DNA from: Tahibacter aquaticus
Lineage (GTDB): Bacteria > Pseudomonadota > Gammaproteobacteria > Xanthomonadales > Rhodanobacteraceae
Length of the DNA stretch: 64,000 nucleotides
Assembly: GCF_004363655.1 (NCBI RefSeq)
Contig: NZ_SNZH01000008.1
Coordinates: 1-64,000 of the forward strand
Reading direction: 5' to 3'
Shown: positions 18,127 through 25,833 of the stretch, piece after piece
Layout of the letters: each line of letters starts with the position of its first letter
Position numbering within the stretch: the stretch's first letter is position 1
Notes under the pieces: generated by a model
The model's database searches: none
The model's input: the letters and a program-made list of their open reading frames with translations, nothing else
What the model was told of the DNA's origin: nothing
Translations under genes and position numbers: made by a program

Positions 18127-18672
18127 TCAGCGGCAGGGATCGCGGCCGAGATTGCGCTCGTAGGTGCCGACGTCCTCATCGCGTTCGTGGCCGGCGCGGT
18201 CGCTGGCGCTGGGCGCGTGAATAAGGCGGCAGGCTTCCTCGCGCGTCAGCGGGCGCGCCGACACGGCGAGCGCCGCGGGTGCGCCGCGGCGGCGTCCGCG
18301 CGTGGCCGCATCGCGCAGTTCGGCGCTGGCGGTTACCCGGTCGGGGCAGGGCGAATGCTGGTAGAACACCTCGCCGTTGCTGATGCGGCATTGCCAGGAC
18401 GGTGCGGACGTGGCCGTGGCTTCGCGCGGCCGGCGGGGTTTCGGCCGTGCAGGGCGGGAAGGTCGCGCGCTTGCCCCCGAGTCGGAAACTGGCGGTGCGG
18501 CTGCCGCGGCGGGTGGTGCCCGCAGCGTCATCACGCGCGAAGACAAGTGGGCGGCGCAGGGCACGGCCTGGTAGGCAATGTGGCCTTCTGCATCCGTGCA
18601 TTTATACACGGATGCGGCAAATGACGGGGCGGCCGGCAGCAGCACGGCGCAAAGCATAGCGAATCGGTACAT
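18127..18672 (-). CDS. Exported DUF4124-type protein
   Basis: 181 residues from the ATG at 18672 (MYRFAMLCAVLLPAAPSFAA, a clear signal peptide). Directly after it is a DUF4124 motif, SVYKCTDAEGHIAYQAVPC, repeated in weaker form later (SWQCRISNGEVFYQHSPCP). The two copies are separated by a Pro/Arg/Ala-rich linker. The C-terminal part is basic and low in structure apart from LTREEACRLIHAP. DUF4124 proteins are small periplasmic or envelope proteins with paired cysteines and no settled function. The gene is flanked by long non-coding stretches on both sides, so it appears monocistronic. Confidence 0.7.
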   Translation of the reverse strand: MYRFAMLCAVLLPAAPSFAASVYKCTDAEGHIAYQAVPCAAHLSSRVMTLRAPPAAAAAPPVSDSGASARPSRPARPKPRRPREATATSAPSWQCRISNGEVFYQHSPCPDRVTASAELRDAATRGRRRGAPAALAVSARPLTREEACRLIHAPSASDRAGHERDEDVGTYERNLGRDPCR

Positions 18673-19116
18673 GGCGGACTGGCCTGGGAAAGTCGGGTCA
18701 GTCTGGCTGGCGGTGGCCAGGCGCGCGTCGGCGGGCTTCTGGCTGGCGGGTCGGAAAATTCCGTGGCGTCGATTGTGTTTGCAATGGCGGGCACGGAGGC
18801 CAACTCCATCGCCATCCCAGTCTTCCCCGTGAAGGGGAAGGTGTGTGCCGGGCTGTGTTGACAGGCTAGCCCCGCCGGGGCGAAGGACGATGGCTGGACC
18901 GACTGTTCTCATCGGCCCGACCGCCCAGCCGGCCGAGGTGGGTACGGCGTTGCACTGCCCGTGACTGCCGTGCGTTAGCCGCTACGGGAACTCCCGCATG
19001 ACCGCAATGCAAATGGCCAACAGGGCAGCTCCTTCCCCTTCGCGGGGAAGGCCGGGTTGGGAATGGTGTTGCCGTATTGCCGAGACCCGCAATGATGGCA
19101 ATGCGACACAGGCGTA
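18673..19116. other. Intergenic region with short C/G-run hairpin repeats
   Basis: No gene is supported here. Two short inverted repeats of the same kind occur: CTTCCCCGTGAAGGGGAAGG near 18820-18841 and CCTTCCCCTTCGCGGGGAAGG near 19030-19050. They resemble dispersed intergenic repeats and could act as weak terminators for the flanking - strand genes. Confidence 0.5.
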
Positions 19117-20868
19117 TCAGTCTTCCAGCAACCCCCGATTACGCAGGAACGCCAGCACCTGATTGGCGATCGCGCCTGCGTCGGCCGTCGTCGTATCGAA
19201 GCTGAGTTCCGGGTTCTTCGGCACTTCATAAGGATCGCTCACGCCGGTGAATTGCGGAATCTTGCCCGCGCGTGCCTGGGCGTAGAGGCCTTTGCGGTCG
19301 CGGCCTTCGCACACCTCGATCGGCGTGGAAACATGGATTTCCACAAACGCGCCATGCTGCTCGACCAGGCGGCGGATCTCGGCGCGGGTTTCCGCATACG
19401 GCGCGATGGGTGCGCAGATGGCAATGCCGCCGTGGCGCGCGACTTCGCTGGCGACCCAGCCGATGCGCGTGACATTGGCGATGCGGTCTTCGCGCGAGAA
19501 GCCCAGGCCCTTGGACAGGTTCTTGCGCACCTCGTCGCCGTCGAGCAGGGTGATGGAGCGGCTGGAGCGTTCCAGCAGTTTGGCGATCACGGCTTCGGCC
19601 AGGGTCGACTTGCCCGAACCGGAAAGCCCGGTGAACAGCAGTGCGACGCCCTTCTTGGCACCGGCTGGATAGCGTTCGCGCAGAATGTCGACCACTTCGG
19701 GGAAGGTGAACCAGGCCGGGATTTCCTCGCCGCTGACCAGGCGCCGGCGCAGCTCGGTGCCGGAAATATCCTGCACCACATCGTCTTGGCGCACTTCGGT
19801 CGACGGCACGTAGGTGTCGCGGTTGGCGACGTAGACCATGGCCGGGAACGGCACGACGCGGATGCCGATTTCCTGCTGGTGGCGGGCCAGCAGTTCCTGC
19901 GCGGCGAACGGATCGTAGAACGGCTTGCCGTCGGCGCCATTGCCCGGGCCGGCGTGGTCGCGGCCGACGATGAAATGCGAGGCGCCGTAATTCTTGCGGA
20001 TGATGGCGTGCCAGACCGCTTCGCGCGGGCCGCCCATGCGCATGGCCAGCGGCAGCAGGGACAGCGTCGCCTCGTTCTTCGGGTAGTGCTTGAGCAGGGC
20101 GCGGTAGCAGCGCACGCGGGTGTAATGATCCACATCGCCGGGCTTGGTACGGCCGACCACGGGCTGGATCAGCAGCTTGGCTCCGACCTGCTCGGCCGCG
20201 CGCACGGTCAGCTCGCGGTGGGCGCGGTGCATGGGGTTGCGCGTCTGGAACGCGACGATGGTGCTCCAGCCGTGGCGGGCGAACCAGTCGCGCAGCTGGC
20301 GCGGCGATTCGCGCAGTTCGGCGAAATCGTAGTGCTGCGGCGGTTGTATGCCGCGCACCTTGCCGCCGATATAGACCGGATGGCTGCGCTGCAGCAGGTC
20401 GGCCACGCCCGGGTGCGTGGTGTCGGTGGTGCCGAACACTTCGCGCGCTTCGAGCAGCTTGTCGGGGAAATAAATGTCGTCGACGGTCAGCACGGCCAGC
20501 GGCACGCCCTGGGTATCGCGCAGCGCGATTTCGGCGCCGACCTGGATCGAGGCGGCAAAGGTTTCGCTGACGTCCAGCGTGATCGGCATCGGCCACAGCG
20601 TGCCGTCGGCGAGGCGCATCTCGTTCACGACGCGGTCGTAGTCACGCCGGGTCAGAAAGCCTTGCAGCGGCGAGAACGCGCCGTTGAGCAGCAGTTCCAG
20701 GTCGCACAGCTGGCGCTGGCTCAAGTCCCAGCCCTGCAGGGTGGCGCTGTGCTGCTTGAGGGCTTCGGCCTGCTCTGCAGGCAGGTAGAGCTCCTGCAGG
20801 CGGCCGCCGTGGGGCGGGTTGAGGCTGGACTGGAATTCGGTTTCGCGGACGGTAGCGGTATTCGACAT
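19117..20868 (-). CDS. Bifunctional sulfate adenylyltransferase / adenylylsulfate kinase
   Basis: 583 residues with an AAGGA site before the ATG. Residues 1-390 are the homomeric (Sat/MET3-type) ATP sulfurylase, with the nucleotide motif QTRNPMHRAH (His214) and a later GRDHAGPG. Residues 405-583 are APS kinase: P-loop GLSGSGKST (Lys420), LLDGDEVRKNLSKGLGFSREDR and the FVEIHVSTPIEVCEGRDRKGLYAQARAG lid. It makes APS from sulfate and ATP, then PAPS, the substrate of CysH next door. This single-chain form replaces the usual gammaproteobacterial CysD/CysN(C) pair. It lies 266 bases downstream of cysH on the same strand, separated by a REP element, so it may have its own promoter. Confidence 0.95.
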   Translation of the reverse strand: MSNTATVRETEFQSSLNPPHGGRLQELYLPAEQAEALKQHSATLQGWDLSQRQLCDLELLLNGAFSPLQGFLTRRDYDRVVNEMRLADGTLWPMPITLDVSETFAASIQVGAEIALRDTQGVPLAVLTVDDIYFPDKLLEAREVFGTTDTTHPGVADLLQRSHPVYIGGKVRGIQPPQHYDFAELRESPRQLRDWFARHGWSTIVAFQTRNPMHRAHRELTVRAAEQVGAKLLIQPVVGRTKPGDVDHYTRVRCYRALLKHYPKNEATLSLLPLAMRMGGPREAVWHAIIRKNYGASHFIVGRDHAGPGNGADGKPFYDPFAAQELLARHQQEIGIRVVPFPAMVYVANRDTYVPSTEVRQDDVVQDISGTELRRRLVSGEEIPAWFTFPEVVDILRERYPAGAKKGVALLFTGLSGSGKSTLAEAVIAKLLERSSRSITLLDGDEVRKNLSKGLGFSREDRIANVTRIGWVASEVARHGGIAICAPIAPYAETRAEIRRLVEQHGAFVEIHVSTPIEVCEGRDRKGLYAQARAGKIPQFTGVSDPYEVPKNPELSFDTTTADAGAIANQVLAFLRNRGLLED

Positions 20869-21028
20869 GTTCGTGGTCCTTGTGGGCGCGTTGCGCCGGG
20901 CCGCATTCTTTTGGGGTGTGCGGCGAATCGAGGGAGGAGTGTTGCGGGGTCTTGGTATCGGGGGCGTCGATGCGGCTTTGTTTGACGCCTTGAAAGGCTT
21001 CGATCGGCAGGGCGGCGGTGGGAAGCAC

Positions 21029-21068
21029 CTCGATGTCGGGGTAAGCCTGGCGGCTTACCCCAACCTAC
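21029..21068 (-). repeat. GTAG-headed REP element between cysH and sat-cysC
   Basis: On the - strand it reads GTAG, then a 13-bp stem with one mismatch, GTTGGGGTAAGCC - GCCA - GGCTTACCCCGAC (21035-21064). The same head and stem start (GTAGGTTGGGGTAAGCC) recur at 35408. A T-run follows on the + side (21073-21079). It could end cysH transcription or stabilise its 3' end. Confidence 0.65.
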
Positions 21069-21134
21069 GTTTCGCTTTTTTTCCGGTCGAATCGTTGTCG
21101 GTGTCGACATCGGTCGTGCGCAATGTGGCGGTGT

Positions 21135-21857
21135 TCAAATATCCACATGGATGCCGCACTCCCGCTTGAGGCCGAAGAAGCGGGTTTCCTCTTCGAGCAT
21201 GCCCGGTTCCCAGCGGGCTGTCGTATGCGTGTCGCCGATGGAGACGTAGCCTTCCTCCCAGAGCGGGTGGTAGGGCAGGTCGAAGCGCTGCAGGTAGACG
21301 TAGATGTCGCGGTCGGTCCAGTCGACCAGCGGCTGGAATTTCCAGCGGCCGTTCTTCAGTTCCAGCACCTGGGCGTCATTGCGCGTGCGCGCCTGGGCGC
21401 GGCGCAGGCCGGCGAACCAGGTGCGCACGGCCAGGTCGTCCAGTGCGCGGCGCATAGGCTCGACCTTGCGGATGGCGTTGTACTGGTCCAGGCCTTCCAC
21501 GCCGTTTTCCCACAGGCGGCCGTGGCGCGCTTCCATCCAGGCGCGGCTGACGGTGGAGCGGTAGACCTTGAGATTGAGGTTGAGCCGTTCGCCCAGCTCG
21601 TCGGCGAAGCGGTAGGTTTCCGGAAACAGATAGCCGGTATCGATCAGGATGACCGGAATATCCGGCGACTGCCGCGTCACCAGATGCAGTGCCGCGGCCG
21701 ATTGCGCGCCGAACGAGGTCGATAGCGCGCGGCTCTGCGGCAAGGTGGAGAGCGCCCAGGCGACGCGTTCTTCCGTCGGCAGCGCTTCCAGCTTGCGGTT
21801 GAGTTCGGCCAGGGCGCGGCCGTCTTCGGCGGCGCTGATCAGATCGGGAAAGCTCAT
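21135..21857 (-). CDS. cysH: Phosphoadenylyl-sulfate (PAPS) reductase
   Basis: 240 residues. The N-terminal half has the PP-loop-like [15 protein letters not shown] and the [17 protein letters not shown] motif. The C-terminus is [10 protein letters not shown] with the single catalytic Cys234. The paired CC motifs of the iron-sulfur APS reductases are absent, which makes this the thioredoxin-dependent PAPS-specific type and agrees with the APS kinase domain encoded next. It reduces PAPS to sulfite. The ATG overlaps the cysI stop (ATGA), and its ribosome site GGAGGTGAGG sits in the end of cysI, so the two are translationally coupled. Confidence 0.95.
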   Translation of the reverse strand: MSFPDLISAAEDGRALAELNRKLEALPTEERVAWALSTLPQSRALSTSFGAQSAAALHLVTRQSPDIPVILIDTGYLFPETYRFADELGERLNLNLKVYRSTVSRAWMEARHGRLWENGVEGLDQYNAIRKVEPMRRALDDLAVRTWFAGLRRAQARTRNDAQVLELKNGRWKFQPLVDWTDRDIYVYLQRFDLPYHPLWEEGYVSIGDTHTTARWEPGMLEEETRFFGLKRECGIHVDI

Positions 21858-23542
21858 GTCCTCACCTCCAGCGCGATGCTGGGTTTTGCGGCGACGATGC
21901 CGCTCCTGAGCAGGTAGTCGCCGAAACGCTCGTCGGCGTTGCGTTCGGCGGCATAGCGGCCGAACAGTGCGTCGACGGTGTCCAGTATTTCTGCTTCGGC
22001 AATATTCTCTTTGTGCAGGCGGTTCAGGCGCTGGCCGCGGTGGTCGGCGCCGAGCATCAGGTTGTAGCGGCCCGGCGCCTTGCCCACCAGGGCGATCTCG
22101 CCCAGGTAAGGCCGCGAGCAGCCGTTCGGGCAGCCGGAAATGCGCAGGTGCAGCGGTGCATCGGCCAGGCCGTGGCTGGCCAGGCGCTGTTCCAGCTTGC
22201 CGACCAGCTCGGGCAGGTAGCGTTCGGCCTCGGCCATGGCCAGCGAGCAGGTCGGCAGGGCGACGCAGGCCAGTGCGGTCAGGTGCAGCGGCGAGGCGGT
22301 CTTGAACAGGTCCAGGCCGTATTCCTCGACCAGTGCATCGATGCGCGGCTTCAGCGCCGGCGGCACGCGCGCAATGATCAGGTTCTGGTTGCCGGTCAGG
22401 CGGAAATCGCCGCTGTGGATCTGTGCAATTTCGCGCAGGCCGCTGAGCAGGCGGCGCTGGCCGCGGTCGACGATGCGGCCGGCCTCGATGCGCAGGGTCA
22501 GGTGCCAGTCGCCGTCTTCGCCCTCGACCCAGCCGAAGCGGTCGCCGTTGTGGGCAAAATGGAATTCCCGCGCCGGCGCCAGGGCAAAGCCGGCACGGCG
22601 TTCCACCTCGGCGGTGAAATTGTCCAGGCCCTTGTCGTCGATGGTGTACTTCAGACGCGAGCGCTTGCGTTCGGCGCGGTTGCCCCAGTCGCGCTGGGTG
22701 GTGATCACGCCTTCGGCCACGGCGATGACCTGGTCGGGCGTGACAAAGCCGATCACGTCGGCCAGGCGCGGATACGTGGCCGGGTCGCCATGGCTGGCGC
22801 CGAAGCCGCCGCCGATGCTGACGTTGTAGCCGACGACGGCACCCTCTTCGACGATGGCGATGAAGCCGAGGTCGTTGGCGAAAATATCCACATCGTTGAG
22901 AGGCGGAACGGCGAACGCGGTCTTGAACTTGCGCGGCAGATACGTGGCGCCGTAGATCGGCTCATGCTCGGGCGAACCGGCCACCTGCTCTTCGTCCAGC
23001 CAGATTTCGTAGTAGGCGCGCGTCTTCGGCAGGAAATATTCCGACAGCGCCTTGGCCTGTTCGTAGACCACGGCATGTACCGACGACAGCAGTGGATTGG
23101 CTGCCGACAGCACGTTGCGATTCACATCGCCGCAGGCGGCGATGGTGTCGATCAGGCTGGCATTGATCGCGGCCAGCGTGGCTTTCAGTTCGGTCTTGAT
23201 CACGCCGTGGAACTGGAAGGCCTGGCGCGTGGTCACGCGCAGGCTGTCGTTGGCATAACGCGTGGCGATGGCGTCGAGCTGCAGCCACTGCTGCGGCGTG
23301 GCGATGCCGCCGGGCGTGCGCGTGCGGATCATGAAGCTGTAGTCGGGCTCGAGTTTCTGCTGGCGGCGCTCTTCGCGCAGGTCGCGGTCGTCCTGCTGGT
23401 AGCTGCCGTGGTACTTGATCAGGGTCTGGTCGTCTTCGCGCAGGCTGCCGGTGACGGCATCGGCGAGGCTTTGCTTGAGCGTTCCGCGCAGGAAATTGCT
23501 GTCGGCCTTGATTTTCTCTACCGGTGAAGCGGTCGCGCTCAT
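21854..23542 (-). CDS. cysI: Sulfite reductase hemoprotein (beta) subunit
   Basis: 562 residues, the usual length for CysI. It contains the two ferredoxin-like repeats (RTRTPGG near 75 and [15 protein letters not shown] near 300). The cysteine motifs that bind the 4Fe-4S cluster and siroheme are [15 protein letters not shown] and [16 protein letters not shown]. With CysJ it reduces sulfite to sulfide by six electrons. The start lies one base after the cysJ stop, and the 3' end overlaps cysH by four bases. Cytoplasmic; identification is firm. Confidence 0.96.
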   Translation of the reverse strand: MSATASPVEKIKADSNFLRGTLKQSLADAVTGSLREDDQTLIKYHGSYQQDDRDLREERRQQKLEPDYSFMIRTRTPGGIATPQQWLQLDAIATRYANDSLRVTTRQAFQFHGVIKTELKATLAAINASLIDTIAACGDVNRNVLSAANPLLSSVHAVVYEQAKALSEYFLPKTRAYYEIWLDEEQVAGSPEHEPIYGATYLPRKFKTAFAVPPLNDVDIFANDLGFIAIVEEGAVVGYNVSIGGGFGASHGDPATYPRLADVIGFVTPDQVIAVAEGVITTQRDWGNRAERKRSRLKYTIDDKGLDNFTAEVERRAGFALAPAREFHFAHNGDRFGWVEGEDGDWHLTLRIEAGRIVDRGQRRLLSGLREIAQIHSGDFRLTGNQNLIIARVPPALKPRIDALVEEYGLDLFKTASPLHLTALACVALPTCSLAMAEAERYLPELVGKLEQRLASHGLADAPLHLRISGCPNGCSRPYLGEIALVGKAPGRYNLMLGADHRGQRLNRLHKENIAEAEILDTVDALFGRYAAERNADERFGDYLLRSGIVAAKPSIALEVRT

Positions 23543-23543
23543 T

Positions 23544-25355
23544 TCAGTACACGTCCCGGGCGTAGCGCCCTTGTTGCTGCAGCTGGTTCACATAGGCCTG
23601 GGCGTCTTCGCGGCTCTTGCCGCCATGGCTGACGGCCACTTCGATCAGCGCTTCGTGCACGTCCTTGGCCATGCGCGTCGCGTCGCCGCAGACGTACAGG
23701 TGGGCGCCGCCGTCGAGCCAGCGATACAGCTCGGCGCCGTGTTCGCGGATGCGGTGCTGCACATAGACCTTGTCGGCCTGGTCGCGCGAGAAGGCCAGGT
23801 CGAGCCGGTGCAGGCTGCCTTTCTTCAGTGCCTGCTGCCATTCAACCTGGTAGAGGAAATCGCTACGGAAATGCGGATTGCCGAACAGCAGCCAGTTGCG
23901 GCCGCTGGCGCCGACCGCGGCGCGTTCTTGCACGAAGCCGCGGAACGGTGCGACGCCGGTACCCGGGCCGATCATGATCACGTCGCGCGCCGCATCGCGC
24001 GGCAGGTGGAAGCGTTCGTTGTGCTCGATGAATACGGGCGCGCGCGCAGCTTCCTCGCGGCTGGCCAGGTAATGCGAAGCCGCACCCCAGTGGGCCGTGC
24101 CGAAGGCGTCGTAGCTGACATGGGCGACGGTGAGATGGGCCTCCTCGCCGACGGCTTTCTGGCTCGATGCGATGGAATACAGCCGCGGCGTCAGCGGGCG
24201 CAGCGCGGCAACCAGTTCCTCTGCCGACCAGGCGGCCGGATAGGCGCGCAGCAGATCGATGACCTGGTACTCGCTGAGCAGGCGCGCCAGCTGGGCGGCA
24301 TGGTCCGGCGACAGCAGGCGATTCAGTTCGGCGCTGCCGGCCAGGGCGGCATGCTGGGCCACCAGCGGGCGCGACAGTCGCGTCAGTTCGCGCTGTTCGC
24401 TCAGCAGCAGGCGCAGCGGCTGGGTCGAGTCGTCCAGGCTGACCGGCGTATTGCCGTCGAGCTTGAGCACCTCCAGCACCGCATCGACCAGCGCCGGCGG
24501 ATTGCGCGGCCACAGGCCCAGCGCATCGCCGGGCTCGTAGGCGAAGCCCGAGCCTTCCAGCGACAGTTCGATATGGCGGATGTCCTTGTCGCTGCCGCGC
24601 GCGGTGATGCGCTGGTTGGCGATGATTTCGGCGCTGAAGGGTTTTTCCCGCGACCAGGCCGGTGCGGCACTGGGGCGCAGTGGCGTGACCGTGGCCAGCG
24701 GCGCATGGCTCTTGAGCTGCTCGCGCACACCTTGCAGCGCCTTTTCGGCCCAGGGCTTGGCCACGCGCTCGACGTCGATGTCGGCGTCGGCGCGGTCGAG
24801 CAGGCGCGTCGCGCCCAGTTCGGCCAGGCGCGCATCGAGGCGCTTGCCGATTTCGCAGAACAGCGGATAGCTGCTGTCGCCCAGGCCGAGCACGCCGAAC
24901 TTCAGTTCCGCCAGTTCCGGCGCGCGCTTGCCCAGCAGGAAATCGACGAAGCCGCGCGCATCGTCCGGCGGATCGCCGTCGCCCTGGGTGCTGATGACGA
25001 CGATGAGCAGGCGTTCGCTTTTCAGCTCGCGCGTGGGATAGGCATCGGCGCGCAGCAGGCGCACCTGCAAACCGGCGCTTTCTGCATTTTTGGCCAATTG
25101 TTCAGCCAGGCGCTTGGCGTTGCCGGTCTGGCTGCCGTAGACCACGCTCAGGCGCGGCGCGCTGGCCGGTTCCTTGGCCAGCGCCGCGGAAACGGCGCGC
25201 GCCACGCTGGTGGGCTGGCTGGCCAGGCCGGCGGCATAGCCGGAAAGCCACCACAGCGAGGCATTGTCGAGTCCGTCTACCAGGCGCGCCAGGTCGCTGG
25301 CCTTGGCTTCGGGCAAGGGCGTCAGGGGCAGGGCGGGATTCGCGGACATGGGCAT
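23544..25355 (-). CDS. cysJ: Sulfite reductase flavoprotein (alpha) subunit
   Basis: 603 residues from the ATG at 25355; a GTG three bases earlier and an ATG at 25349 are alternatives, and no strong ribosome site separates them. Domain order: flavodoxin FMN domain (residues about 60-200, [14 protein letters not shown]), FAD-binding connecting domain (about 235-450, RLYSIASS) and NADPH-binding domain (about 450-600: [35 protein letters not shown], ending YARDVY). It passes electrons from NADPH through FAD and FMN to CysI. First gene of the cysJIH operon; its promoter must lie within 25356-25590. Confidence 0.95.
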   Translation of the reverse strand: MPMSANPALPLTPLPEAKASDLARLVDGLDNASLWWLSGYAAGLASQPTSVARAVSAALAKEPASAPRLSVVYGSQTGNAKRLAEQLAKNAESAGLQVRLLRADAYPTRELKSERLLIVVISTQGDGDPPDDARGFVDFLLGKRAPELAELKFGVLGLGDSSYPLFCEIGKRLDARLAELGATRLLDRADADIDVERVAKPWAEKALQGVREQLKSHAPLATVTPLRPSAAPAWSREKPFSAEIIANQRITARGSDKDIRHIELSLEGSGFAYEPGDALGLWPRNPPALVDAVLEVLKLDGNTPVSLDDSTQPLRLLLSEQRELTRLSRPLVAQHAALAGSAELNRLLSPDHAAQLARLLSEYQVIDLLRAYPAAWSAEELVAALRPLTPRLYSIASSQKAVGEEAHLTVAHVSYDAFGTAHWGAASHYLASREEAARAPVFIEHNERFHLPRDAARDVIMIGPGTGVAPFRGFVQERAAVGASGRNWLLFGNPHFRSDFLYQVEWQQALKKGSLHRLDLAFSRDQADKVYVQHRIREHGAELYRWLDGGAHLYVCGDATRMAKDVHEALIEVAVSHGGKSREDAQAYVNQLQQQGRYARDVY

Positions 25356-25429
25356 CACCAGGGTCGTTTGGACGTCTAAACGCCCGTGTGGACAACGATC
25401 CTAGGTCTGCCTGTGCACGCCAGGAAAGG

Positions 25430-25624
25430 ATGGGGGGTTATGCGGTTATGCCCGGCTGGTATGTAGCGGCAATTGCCAGTGCTGGCGCGGTCTTGCACGC
25501 CTGGGCCCGGTCAGTGTTGCAGCGCGGCGTGACCGTGGCGGCATTCAGTCCAAAATGCCCGCCGCGCAGGCCTAAGAGCCTGCCGGGAGGGAACCCGTCG
25601 CAGTTCGCTGCGACGGGTTTTTTT
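25430..25624 (+). ncRNA. Possible small RNA ending in an intrinsic terminator
   Basis: A strong intrinsic terminator on the + strand has no gene in front of it. Upstream are a GC hairpin (GCAGGC - CTAAGA - GCCTGC, 25566-25583) and a GTAG-headed short palindrome near 25471. The 5' end is a guess. The terminator may instead belong to the leader of the protease gene or to an unannotated transcript. Confidence 0.3.
25592..25624 (+). terminator. Strong intrinsic terminator
   Basis: Twelve-bp perfect stem AACCCGTCGCAG / CTGCGACGGGTT with a TTCG tetraloop (25604-25607), continued by an unbroken T-run to 25624. Confidence 0.85.
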
Positions 25625-25833
25625 ATGCCCGCAGATCAAGCGCATAGGTCCAGAGGCGGATACAAATTAGGCCGCCAGACCGAAATACTCCTTTGGAATA
25701 GGTACGGATAATCGACCAGCGATTGAGACGAATTCAGGGCTTCGTCCAGTCGTGTAACCGGCCCACAGGGCCGGCGCCGGTGTGCTTCAGGGGGACGGTG
25801 AGGCAGGTCAACCGCGAATGGGAGTACAGAATA

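Larger units (their letters stand above)
25356..25833. other. Divergent intergenic region between cysJ and the protease gene
   Basis: Holds the promoter of the cys operon on one side and of the protease gene on the other. In the middle is a compact structured stretch on the + strand ending in a strong terminator (25592-25624), described separately as a possible small RNA. No coding frame here has support. Confidence 0.6.

Noticed and set aside
20800-21135. A gene on the + strand between sat-cysC and cysH (about 116 codons)
   Set aside because: It covers the REP element and antisense of sat-cysC, without a ribosome site or recognisable product.
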